Shown piece after piece: positions 24,168-31,620 of a stretch of DNA of 64,000 nucleotides. The first letter of the stretch is position 1. Every line of letters starts with the position of its first letter. The notes under the pieces are model-generated. The model was not told the DNA's origin. It did not search any database and saw only the letters and a list, made by a program, of their open reading frames with translations. Both the position numbers and the translations under genes were made by a program. The DNA comes from an uncultured Oscillospiraceae bacterium. Its GTDB lineage: Bacteria; Bacillota; Clostridia; Oscillospirales; Acutalibacteraceae. Where the stretch lies: NCBI GenBank assembly GCA_900542575.1, contig UQOE01000003.1:62001-126000 (forward strand). The letters are read 5' to 3'.

Positions 24168-25732
24168 AAATCTATCATGGCGACATCCTGACAGTTGACG
24201 CATCCGACTCCGTTGTACACTACCTTGTCGAGGACAAGGGAAAAATCATCTATGTCGGCGACGTACTGCCGGAGGACTATGCCGGCGCAGAGACCGTAGA
24301 GCTGGGCAGCAAGGCGCTCTGCCCCTCCTTCGTCGACTCCCACCAGCACTTTGCGAGCTTTGCAACCTTCAATGCCGGCCTGAATGTCATGGAGGCCGAA
24401 TCGAACGTGCAGATCATGGACTGGGCGAGCGACTTCTACAAGAGAAGCAAATCAAAGACGCTGATTGCCTTCGGCGCCTCGCCGTACTCCGTGAAGGAGG
24501 GGACTCTGGTCAGCCGGGAACAGTTGGACAGCGTATGCCCGGACAAGCCGTTCTTCTTCGTCAAGTACGACGGGCACGCCTGCATCGTCAACTCCGTTCT
24601 GCTGAAAAAGCTCCCGTCGAAAATCAAGAATCTGCGCGGGTACCATCCGGACACCGGCGAGATGAACCAGGAGGCCTTCTTTGCGGTCTCCGACTATATT
24701 ACGAATTCCATCGCCATCCCGGAGCTCATCACCAACATGCAGAAGGCGGTGGACTACGAGGTCGGAAAGGGTATTGGAGAGGTCCACACCGTATCCGGCG
24801 TCGGCTTCCCGATGAACCTTGACATCAGCCTCGAAAAATGGTTTGGCCGCGGGGCCCAGAACGGGTTCCAGCTCCGCGTTTTCTCCCAGTCCATGGATAC
24901 GAAAGTTGCCCTGCGCCGCGGTTTCCCGCGGATCGGCGGATGCTTCGCCTGCGCTCTGGACGGGTGCTTCGGCTCCAGGGATGCGGCTCTGAACGAGCCT
25001 TATGAGGGCACGACCGACGACCGAGGCGTCCTCTACTACACCGATGAGCAGGTCATCGATTTCTGCAAGGAAGCCAACCGCGCCGGCCTCCAGATTGAGA
25101 TGCACGCCATCGGTGACCGCGCCTTTGACCAGGCCACCCGCGCCCTGAAGGCAGCGCTGGATGATTATCCGCGGGAGGATCACCGCCACGGCATCATCCA
25201 CGACTGCTTCCCGACCGAGGAGGGCATGCAGATCTGCGAGGACTACAACATCTATATGCCGGTTCAGTCCGCCTTCATCGGCTGGAAACAGGAGCCGGAT
25301 GAATATATTCAGAAGATTCTCGGCAGCCGCAGCGAAAAACTCAACCCGCTGCGCACATTCTGGGACCGCGGCATCCTGCTGTCCGCCGGCTCTGATGCCC
25401 CCTGCACCGATCCCGATCCGGTCTCCTGGATCGACCACGCCGTCAACAACCCGAGCATGCCGTCCCAGTCGCTGACTGTACAGGAGGCGCTTCGCATGTG
25501 CACCTATAATGGCTATCTCACGACCTTCGATGAGAAGGAGCGGGGCAGCCTCGAGGCCGGCAAGATTGCAGACATGGTCATCCTGTCCGATAACCCGTAT
25601 ACCATGGAAAAGGAGAAGCTCGGCTCTCTGAAAGTGGAGAAGACCCTGCTCGGCGGCAAAGAGTACAAGCCGCAGACCGGCAATTTCATCACCGCGCTGA
25701 CCCGCGGGATGGTCTCCAAGGCCAAAATCTGA
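24164..25732 (+). CDS. YtcJ-like amidohydrolase coupled to eutABC
   Basis: This 522-residue amidohydrolase-3 protein has an N-terminal composite beta-domain, the metal motif SFVDSHQHF (FVDSHxH), a Lys/His region, EMHAIGDRAFDQ (His pair), HRHGIIHDCFP and SAGSDAPCTDPDP with the final metal-ligand Asp. Its C-terminus repacks the beta-domain (GSLEAGKIADMVILSDNP). Translational coupling to eutC implies a job in ethanolamine supply or use, for example hydrolysing an N-substituted ethanolamine, but this is inference. The family acts on many amides and N-formyl or N-acyl compounds. Confidence 0.8.
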   Translation: MKIYHGDILTVDASDSVVHYLVEDKGKIIYVGDVLPEDYAGAETVELGSKALCPSFVDSHQHFASFATFNAGLNVMEAESNVQIMDWASDFYKRSKSKTLIAFGASPYSVKEGTLVSREQLDSVCPDKPFFFVKYDGHACIVNSVLLKKLPSKIKNLRGYHPDTGEMNQEAFFAVSDYITNSIAIPELITNMQKAVDYEVGKGIGEVHTVSGVGFPMNLDISLEKWFGRGAQNGFQLRVFSQSMDTKVALRRGFPRIGGCFACALDGCFGSRDAALNEPYEGTTDDRGVLYYTDEQVIDFCKEANRAGLQIEMHAIGDRAFDQATRALKAALDDYPREDHRHGIIHDCFPTEEGMQICEDYNIYMPVQSAFIGWKQEPDEYIQKILGSRSEKLNPLRTFWDRGILLSAGSDAPCTDPDPVSWIDHAVNNPSMPSQSLTVQEALRMCTYNGYLTTFDEKERGSLEAGKIADMVILSDNPYTMEKEKLGSLKVEKTLLGGKEYKPQTGNFITALTRGMVSKAKI

Positions 25733-25750
25733 CTGCATCCTTTTATGCTT

Positions 25751-25787
25751 CACCGTGTCCGGACTGGTCCGGGCACGGTGATTTTTT
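25751..25787 (+). terminator. Rho-independent terminator of the eut operon
   Basis: CACCGTGTCCGGAC pairs with GTCCGGGCACGGTG (one wobble) with a TG turn and is followed by TTTTTT. Confidence 0.9.
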
Positions 25788-25795
25788 GTCATTAT

Positions 25796-25844
25796 TTACA
25801 ATTTGTAAGTCTGTTTTTGGTGAAAATGTAAATTTGTTCATAAT
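25796..25844 (+). promoter_or_regulatory. Citrate synthase promoter with upstream palindrome
   Basis: TTACAA-T-TTGTAA is a perfect palindrome at 25796-25808. It precedes TTGGTG (25817-25822), a 16-bp spacer and CATAAT (25839-25844). A half-site TGTAAATTTG lies within the spacer. This suggests a repressor or activator site, with an RBS AAAGGGG further down. Confidence 0.5.
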
Positions 25845-25922
25845 TGCATGATAAAATCAATACCAAATCGGCCATACAGGGAAACGGGAACCGATATCAT
25901 CTTCAGAAAGGGGTGCATCCCG

Positions 25923-27287
25923 GTGAATGATCAAATTTATTCCAGCGCCACTCCGGCCATTCAGAAACTGGCAGACCAGGCGCGGAGCAATGACGTCATC
26001 GAGAACGAGCTCTATCAGCAGTACAATGTCAAGCGCGGACTGCGCGACCTCCAGGGGCGCGGTGTCCTTGCCGGACTGACGCACGTCTCGGAAGTGCGGG
26101 CCACGAAAGTGGTGGACGGCGTCCGGGTGCCGGACTACGGCAAACTGGTTTACCGCGGCTACGACATTAAAGATCTTATCCGCGGCATCGCCGCCCGGGG
26201 AACCTTCGGCTTTGAGGAAATTGCCTATCTTCTCATGTTTGGAACGCTCCCGACCCGGGAGGAACTGGACATCTTTCAGGACCAGCTCATCCAGTACCGC
26301 AGCCTGCCCACCGGTTTTGTCCGCGACTGCATTATGAAAGCGCCGACCAAGGACCTCATGAATCTGCTCTCCCGCAGTGTCCTTATGCTCTACGCGTATG
26401 ACGATAATGCAGACGATGTCTCCCTTCCCAACGTGGTGCGCCAGTGTATGGAACTCATCAGCCGCTTTCCGCTTCTGTCGGTTTACGGCTATTCCACAAT
26501 GCGGCACTACCACGACGAGGACAGCCTGTACATTCTCCCGGCGCTGGACCACGGCAGTTTTGCAGAGAACCTTCTGCACCTGCTGCGCCCCAACGGCACA
26601 TACAGTGAACTGGAGGCCCGTGCCTTGGACGCGGCACTCATCCTCCATATGGACCACGGCGGAGGAAACAACTCCACCTTTACCACCCACGTCGTCTCTT
26701 CCTCCATGACGGACACGTATTCCGTCGTGGCGGCGGCTCTCGGCTCTCTGAAGGGCCCGCGGCACGGCGGCGCGAACCGCAAGGTGACGGAAATGTTCCG
26801 GGACCTCGAGGAGTGCGTCAATGACTGGGAGGACGAAGATGAAATCAATGCGTACCTCGCCGGACTTCTGAACAAAGAGGGGTTTGACCACAGCGGTCTT
26901 ATTTACGGCGTCGGCCACGCGGTCTATTCCAAGTCGGACCCCCGTGCGGAAATCCTTGAGACGTTTACCAGAGACGTCGCAGCGCAGAAGGGCCGTTCGG
27001 ACGAATTTCAGCTGCACCAGCGCGTCGCCCGGCTCGCTGTCCGGCAGATTGAGCAGAAGCGGAAAATCTACAAGGGCGTCTGTCCGAATGTAGATTATTA
27101 TTCCGGCTTTCTCTATGAAATGCTCGGCCTTCCGGAAGAGCTCTACACGCCGCTGTTTGCCATGGCGCGCATGGTGGGCTGGAGCGCACACCGCATTGAG
27201 GAGCTCTCCAACAGCAGCAAGATTACGCGTCCGTCTTTCAAGTCCATTGAGCCGGACCACGAGTATGTTCCCATGGACGAGCGGTGA
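25923..27287 (+). CDS. gltA: Citrate synthase
   Basis: This enzyme condenses oxaloacetate and acetyl-CoA. The GTG at 25923 follows AGAAAGGGG; the open frame further up lacks an RBS. The 454-residue protein has the catalytic groups in order: HMDHGGGNNSTF, GPRHGGAN and GHAVYSKSDPRA. An extra N-terminal stretch of about 60 residues (ENELYQQYNVKRGLRDLQG) is as in long clostridial citrate synthases. No aconitase or isocitrate dehydrogenase lies nearby, so it probably serves glutamate synthesis in a partial TCA path. It stands alone with its own promoter. Confidence 0.93.
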   Translation: MNDQIYSSATPAIQKLADQARSNDVIENELYQQYNVKRGLRDLQGRGVLAGLTHVSEVRATKVVDGVRVPDYGKLVYRGYDIKDLIRGIAARGTFGFEEIAYLLMFGTLPTREELDIFQDQLIQYRSLPTGFVRDCIMKAPTKDLMNLLSRSVLMLYAYDDNADDVSLPNVVRQCMELISRFPLLSVYGYSTMRHYHDEDSLYILPALDHGSFAENLLHLLRPNGTYSELEARALDAALILHMDHGGGNNSTFTTHVVSSSMTDTYSVVAAALGSLKGPRHGGANRKVTEMFRDLEECVNDWEDEDEINAYLAGLLNKEGFDHSGLIYGVGHAVYSKSDPRAEILETFTRDVAAQKGRSDEFQLHQRVARLAVRQIEQKRKIYKGVCPNVDYYSGFLYEMLGLPEELYTPLFAMARMVGWSAHRIEELSNSSKITRPSFKSIEPDHEYVPMDER

Positions 27288-27302
27288 GAAGTTCGGTATA
27301 AT
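27274..27302 (+). promoter_or_regulatory. Promoter of the DAK-type orphan domain gene
   Basis: TGGACG (27274-27279) and TATAAT (27297-27302) with 17 bp between, overlapping the end of gltA. Confidence 0.55.
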
Positions 27303-27330
27303 AGGACCAGTTATGACAGGAGGCTTACAC

Positions 27331-27582
27331 ATGATTGACCCAAGATACGACACGCAGCTTCTTCTCGAGGGCGAAGACCTCGACGAGGACGAAATCAACG
27401 CCTACATCCGCAGCCATTTTAAAGGCGACGAACTTCTGGTCGTGGGCGACGATGAGCTCATCAAACTCCATTTCCACACCAATGAGCCGTGGAAAATTCT
27501 GGAGTATATGAGCACGCTCGGCGAAATTTATGACATCGTCGTCGAGGACATGGACCGTCAGTCCCGCGGCCTGCAGGGCTGA
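27331..27582 (+). CDS. Orphan FakA/YloV DAK-type domain protein
   Basis: The start is the ATG after GACAGGAGG, giving 83 residues. The segment GDELLVVGDDELIKLHFHTNEPWKILEYMSTLGEIYDIVVEDMDRQ matches the part of fatty-acid kinase FakA (YloV) that follows its DAK2 domain, where D-x-IKVHVHTN and the ENMREQ-like end are conserved. Here it stands alone, without the kinase domain. Free copies might regulate FakA or be a relic; the strong promoter, RBS and intact frame argue for a functional protein. Confidence 0.7.
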   Translation: MIDPRYDTQLLLEGEDLDEDEINAYIRSHFKGDELLVVGDDELIKLHFHTNEPWKILEYMSTLGEIYDIVVEDMDRQSRGLQG

Positions 27583-27601
27583 GTGAGAACCGGTAAGAAA
27601 A

Positions 27602-27645
27602 GGGCGCACTGCAGAATTGCTGTTCTGGAGTGCGCCCGGTTTTTT
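27602..27645 (+). terminator. Terminator, copy 3 of the GGGCGCACTGCAGAA hairpin family
   Basis: GGGCGCACTGCAGAA (27602-27616) pairs with TTCTGGAGTGCGCCC (27623-27637; one mismatch) and TTTTTT follows at 27640-27645. Confidence 0.85.
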
Positions 27646-27667
27646 GGAAAAAACGGCCTTTTCTCAG

Positions 27668-27696
27668 TTGACGAAAGCAACAAACAAATGTAGTAT
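27668..27696 (+). promoter_or_regulatory. feoAB promoter
   Basis: TTGACG (27668-27673), 17 bp, TAGTAT (27691-27696). An AGTTA/TAACT inverted repeat at 27706-27723 lies at the start of the leader. No clear Fur box is seen. Confidence 0.65.
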
Positions 27697-27737
27697 ATAT
27701 CTGTTAGTTATCGGAAGGTAACTGGACGAAAAATCAA

Positions 27738-30134
27738 ATGGAGTTGTTGCTGTCCATGACATTACGCGACCTGAAGGTCGGGGAGTCCGCTCTCATCACG
27801 AAAGTGGGAGGCGAAGGTGCCCTTCGTCAGCACTTTTTAGATCTGGGCGTCATCCCCGGCACGAAAGTACAGCTTATCAAATATGCCCCAATGGGAGATC
27901 CCATGGAGCTGCGCATCCACAGCTATGAGCTGACGCTGCGGCTGGCCGATGCGGGAAAAATTGAGGTCAAAGAACTCACGCCGGAGGAGGCCGAGGAGAA
28001 TCCGGTCGGCGGCGCGTGGGAGACCGTGCCAAAACCAAGAGAACATCATATGGAGCATCCCGGACTCGGCGAGCCCGGCAAATACCATGACAAAGCCCAT
28101 GAGAACCCGCTGCCGGAGGGCACAAAACTGACTTTCGCACTGGCGGGCAATCAGAACTGCGGCAAGACGACGCTTTTCAATACGCTGACGGGCTCGAACC
28201 AGCATGTCGGCAACTTCCCGGGCGTCACGGTAGACCGAAAGGACGGCGTCATCAAGCGCCATCCGGAAACCTCTCTAACCGACCTGCCCGGTATCTATTC
28301 CATGTCCCCCTACACCCAGGAGGAAATCGTCACCCGGCAGTTTATCCTGGAGGAACGTCCCAAAGGCATTATCAACATCGTCGACTGCACGAATATTGAG
28401 CGAAACCTCTATCTGACCATGCAGCTCCTTGAGCTGGATACACCGATGGTCGTCGCCCTGAACTTTGTCGATGAAGTGGTGGAAAACGGCGGCTCGATCC
28501 GCATCAATGAGCTGGAACAGGCACTGGGCGTCCCGGTTATCGCCGCCAACGCCTTAAACGGCGAGGGCGCCGATGAGCTGGTGGACCACGCCATCCATGT
28601 GGCGCGGTACCAGGAAAAACCGAGGGTGCAGGACTTCTGCGGCGAGAACGACCACGGCGGTGCGGTGCACCGGTGCCTGCACGCCATTATGCACTTAATC
28701 CAGGATCACGCGGAGAAGGCGAAGATTCCGCTTCGCTTTGCCGCGGACAAGCTCGTCGAGGGCGACAGCCTCATTGAGGAGGCCCTCGGGCTCGATCAGA
28801 ACGAGAAGGAGACCATCGAACACATCTGCCGTCAGATGGAGGCGGAACGGGGAATGGACCGCTCTGCGGCTATGGCGGAGATGCGGTTCGAGTTTATCCG
28901 CAAAGTGACCCGACAGGCTGTCGTTAAGCCCCATGAGAGCAAGGAGCGGCGCAGAAGCCAGAAGATCGACCGGGTTCTGACCGGAAAATGGACCGCTATC
29001 CCGTTCTTTATCCTGATCATGGCGCTGGTCTTTTATCTGACCTTCAATGTCTTCGGCGCCTGGCTGCAGGACCTGATCCAGCTGGGCGTAGATAAACTGG
29101 CAGACCTCACGGCACATGCCATGGCGGCGGGGCAGGTCAACCATGTGCTAACCTCTTTTGTCGTCGACGGGCTGTTCGGCGGCGTCGGCACGGTCCTGAG
29201 CTTCCTGCCGATTATCGTCATCCTGTTCTTCTTCCTGTCCATGCTGGAGGACAGCGGCTATATGGCGCGAATTGCATTTGTCATGGACCGGCCCATGCGA
29301 AAGATCGGCCTTTCCGGGCGCAGCGTCGTCCCGATGATCGTCGGGTTCGGCTGTTCCGTCCCCGCGGTCATGTCTTCCCGGACTCTGCCCTCCGAGCGGG
29401 ACCGCCGCATGACCATCCTCATTACGCCCTACATGAGCTGCTCCGCCAAAATCCCTATCTACGCATTCTTCTCGGCGGCGTTCTTCCCGGGCAAGAGCTG
29501 GCTTGTCATGCTCATCCTTTATTTCCTGGGCATTGTCGTCGGCGTGCTCAACGCCTATATTCAGCGCAGAACGGTGTTCAAGGGCGAGGCCGTTCCCTTT
29601 GTCATGGAGCTGCCGAACTACCGGATGCCCGGTGCGAAGAACACCGGCCGCCTGATGTGGGACAAGACGAAAGATTTCCTGCACCGTGCTTTCACCATCA
29701 TTCTCATCAGCACGATCGTCATCTGGTTCCTGCAGACGTTCAACTTCCATTTCCGCCCTGTTGCAGATTCCAGCACAAGCATGCTCGCCGTCGTGGCCGG
29801 CTGGATCACCCCGATCTTCCGCCCGCTCGGATTCGGCGACTGGAGAATTACCACCGCCCTGATCTGTGGCTTTATGGCGAAGGAGAGCGTCGTCTCCACC
29901 CTGTCCATGCTGTTCGGCGGCATGGCTGCGGTCCATACGGCTCTCACCCCGCTGCACGCTGCATCGCTGCTCGTCTTCTGCCTTCTGTACACCCCGTGTG
30001 TTGCGGCCATTGCATCCATCCGGCGGGAGCTCGGACGCAGATGGGCGCTCGGCGTCGTAGTCAATCAGTGCGTCGTCGCCTGGATCTGGGCCGGCATCGT
30101 TACATTGGTCGGTTCTCTCTGCGGCCTGGCATGA
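27738..30134 (+). CDS. feoB: Fused FeoA-FeoB ferrous iron transporter
   Basis: This 798-residue protein imports Fe2+. An N-terminal FeoA SH3-like domain (about 7-80: TLRDLKVGESALI, LDLGVIPGTKV) is joined by a charged, His-containing linker to FeoB. The G-domain has G1 GNQNCGKTTLF, DLPGIYSMSPY (G3) and ALNFVDEV (G4). The membrane domain holds two Gate motifs (GCSVPAVMSSRT and SCSAKIPIYAFFSA). The start is either ATG 27738 or the ATG six codons later, where FeoA homology begins; neither has a strong RBS. The fusion is common in Clostridia. High iron demand fits the many Fe-S proteins in this window. Confidence 0.95.
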   Translation: MELLLSMTLRDLKVGESALITKVGGEGALRQHFLDLGVIPGTKVQLIKYAPMGDPMELRIHSYELTLRLADAGKIEVKELTPEEAEENPVGGAWETVPKPREHHMEHPGLGEPGKYHDKAHENPLPEGTKLTFALAGNQNCGKTTLFNTLTGSNQHVGNFPGVTVDRKDGVIKRHPETSLTDLPGIYSMSPYTQEEIVTRQFILEERPKGIINIVDCTNIERNLYLTMQLLELDTPMVVALNFVDEVVENGGSIRINELEQALGVPVIAANALNGEGADELVDHAIHVARYQEKPRVQDFCGENDHGGAVHRCLHAIMHLIQDHAEKAKIPLRFAADKLVEGDSLIEEALGLDQNEKETIEHICRQMEAERGMDRSAAMAEMRFEFIRKVTRQAVVKPHESKERRRSQKIDRVLTGKWTAIPFFILIMALVFYLTFNVFGAWLQDLIQLGVDKLADLTAHAMAAGQVNHVLTSFVVDGLFGGVGTVLSFLPIIVILFFFLSMLEDSGYMARIAFVMDRPMRKIGLSGRSVVPMIVGFGCSVPAVMSSRTLPSERDRRMTILITPYMSCSAKIPIYAFFSAAFFPGKSWLVMLILYFLGIVVGVLNAYIQRRTVFKGEAVPFVMELPNYRMPGAKNTGRLMWDKTKDFLHRAFTIILISTIVIWFLQTFNFHFRPVADSSTSMLAVVAGWITPIFRPLGFGDWRITTALICGFMAKESVVSTLSMLFGGMAAVHTALTPLHAASLLVFCLLYTPCVAAIASIRRELGRRWALGVVVNQCVVAWIWAGIVTLVGSLCGLA

Positions 30135-30147
30135 ACCGAAAATCTAT

Positions 30148-30193
30148 CGGACACTCTATCGGGTAATTCCGGCAGAGTGTCCGTCTTTTTTTT
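30148..30193 (+). terminator. Rho-independent terminator of feoAB
   Basis: CGGACACTCT pairs with AGAGTGTCCG across a 16-nt loop; an eight-T run follows. Confidence 0.9.
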
Positions 30194-30265
30194 GAAAAAA
30201 GCTTGCAGGGACAGCCGGAATCGGGCATCATGATAGTGTAAATAACGACATGTGGAGGTGTTAGG

Positions 30266-31453
30266 ATGAATTCATATCCGACCGTTTTTGTCCACGGCTA
30301 TCTCGGCTGGGGAGAAGAAGACGCCATGGCCGATGTCCTCGGCTACTGGGGACAGGGGGACGGAAATGTTCTTGCCCATCTGAAGCGGGAGGGGTATGAG
30401 TGCTTTGCCCCATCCCTCGGACCCTATACCGGGGTCTGGGACCGCTCCTGCGAACTGTGGGCGTACCTTTTCGGCGGCCGGGTCGACTATGGAAAGGTCC
30501 ACAGTAAAAAATATGGGCACAAGCGGTTTGGGCGGCTCTATGCCCACGGCGCTCTGGAAGACCTCGGCAGGGCCGAAGGCCATGAAAAAATGAATCTCAT
30601 CGGCCACTCCTTCGGCGGACCGACCGTCAAGGCGTTTGCCGACCTGCTCTGCTATGGCAACCCGGAGGAGCGGGAGGGGACCGATCCCGAAGATCTCTCA
30701 CCGCTTTTTGCAGGCGGGCACAGCGGCCTGCTCCACTCGGTCACGACACTGAGCGGCGTCAACAACGGGACGACCTTTGACTGCCTGCCCAACTGGGCCA
30801 TCCGGCTCGCGACGTATTGGGTGCTCGCCCATTCCGCGGCTTATGGCAATATCATCCACGGCTTCCGCAACCTGGGACTGCAGTATTACGGCATCGGGAC
30901 GGAACCGCATGGAAAACGGCCGGGGATTCCCTCTCTGCTCCGCTCCCTGCGGGGCATCCGCCGGTATGCGGCCAACACCTGGGACACCGCTACCTATGAG
31001 ATGACTGTTCCCATGGCCTTTCAGATGAACGAGCGCCAGAAGCCGGACCCGCACGTCTATTATTTCGCCCACCGCGCCAACTGTACCAAAGTGTTGGTCG
31101 GACCCACGCGCTGGCCGGACCGGGAAGTGACCAGTGTCTTCTGCCAGCTGACCTCCGCCTTCATGGGCGTCTATCTGGCACCCCATATTCGGCATGCCAG
31201 GACAGGCTACGACGTCAACGCCAGATGGTTCCCCAATGACGGCTTTGTCAATGTCATCGGCCAGTCGGCGCCGCTGCAGGCACCGCACGAGGAGGGTAGC
31301 TTTGGCATGGCTTTCCGGCCGGGTCTCTGGTACAACATGCCGGTTATTCGGGGCGACCACCTCTGGTGGAACGGCATCCACGCCGACCGCGGCGCGCTGT
31401 TCGACTATTACGATCGCATTCTTAGGGCGCTGGCGGAACTGCCGGACGCATAA
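30266..31453 (+). CDS. Lipase of the staphylococcal/Geobacillus type (family I.5-like)
   Basis: This 395-residue alpha/beta hydrolase starts MNSYPTVFVHGYLGWGEED, with the oxyanion-hole HG of large bacterial lipases. The nucleophile is in GHSFGGPT, the Asp probably in FPNDGFVNV, and the His in GDHLWWNGI. A long lid region (about 200-270) and WD-rich zinc-site-like stretches are also as in that family. Unlike the secreted relatives it shows no signal peptide, so it should be cytoplasmic or released by another route. GGAGG lies before the ATG. Confidence 0.8.
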   Translation: MNSYPTVFVHGYLGWGEEDAMADVLGYWGQGDGNVLAHLKREGYECFAPSLGPYTGVWDRSCELWAYLFGGRVDYGKVHSKKYGHKRFGRLYAHGALEDLGRAEGHEKMNLIGHSFGGPTVKAFADLLCYGNPEEREGTDPEDLSPLFAGGHSGLLHSVTTLSGVNNGTTFDCLPNWAIRLATYWVLAHSAAYGNIIHGFRNLGLQYYGIGTEPHGKRPGIPSLLRSLRGIRRYAANTWDTATYEMTVPMAFQMNERQKPDPHVYYFAHRANCTKVLVGPTRWPDREVTSVFCQLTSAFMGVYLAPHIRHARTGYDVNARWFPNDGFVNVIGQSAPLQAPHEEGSFGMAFRPGLWYNMPVIRGDHLWWNGIHADRGALFDYYDRILRALAELPDA

Positions 31454-31472
31454 TTTTATCAGATCAATTGCT

Positions 31473-31508
31473 GCACCTGGCTGCTCTCGGGGAGCCGGGT
31501 GCTTTTTT
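31473..31508 (+). terminator. Rho-independent terminator
   Basis: GCACCTGGCT / AGCCGGGTGC stem (one wobble) followed by TTTTTT. The last Ts form part of a TTGACA that could serve as a -35 for a downstream promoter. Confidence 0.85.
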
Positions 31509-31620
31509 GACAATTTTTAGGAAATTTGGAATAGCATCTGAACTTTTTGTGCAAATTGACGGCAAACCGGACGGCTGACATCGGGTACAATAAAACCAGC
31601 GACAGAAAGGAAGTGTGGTT

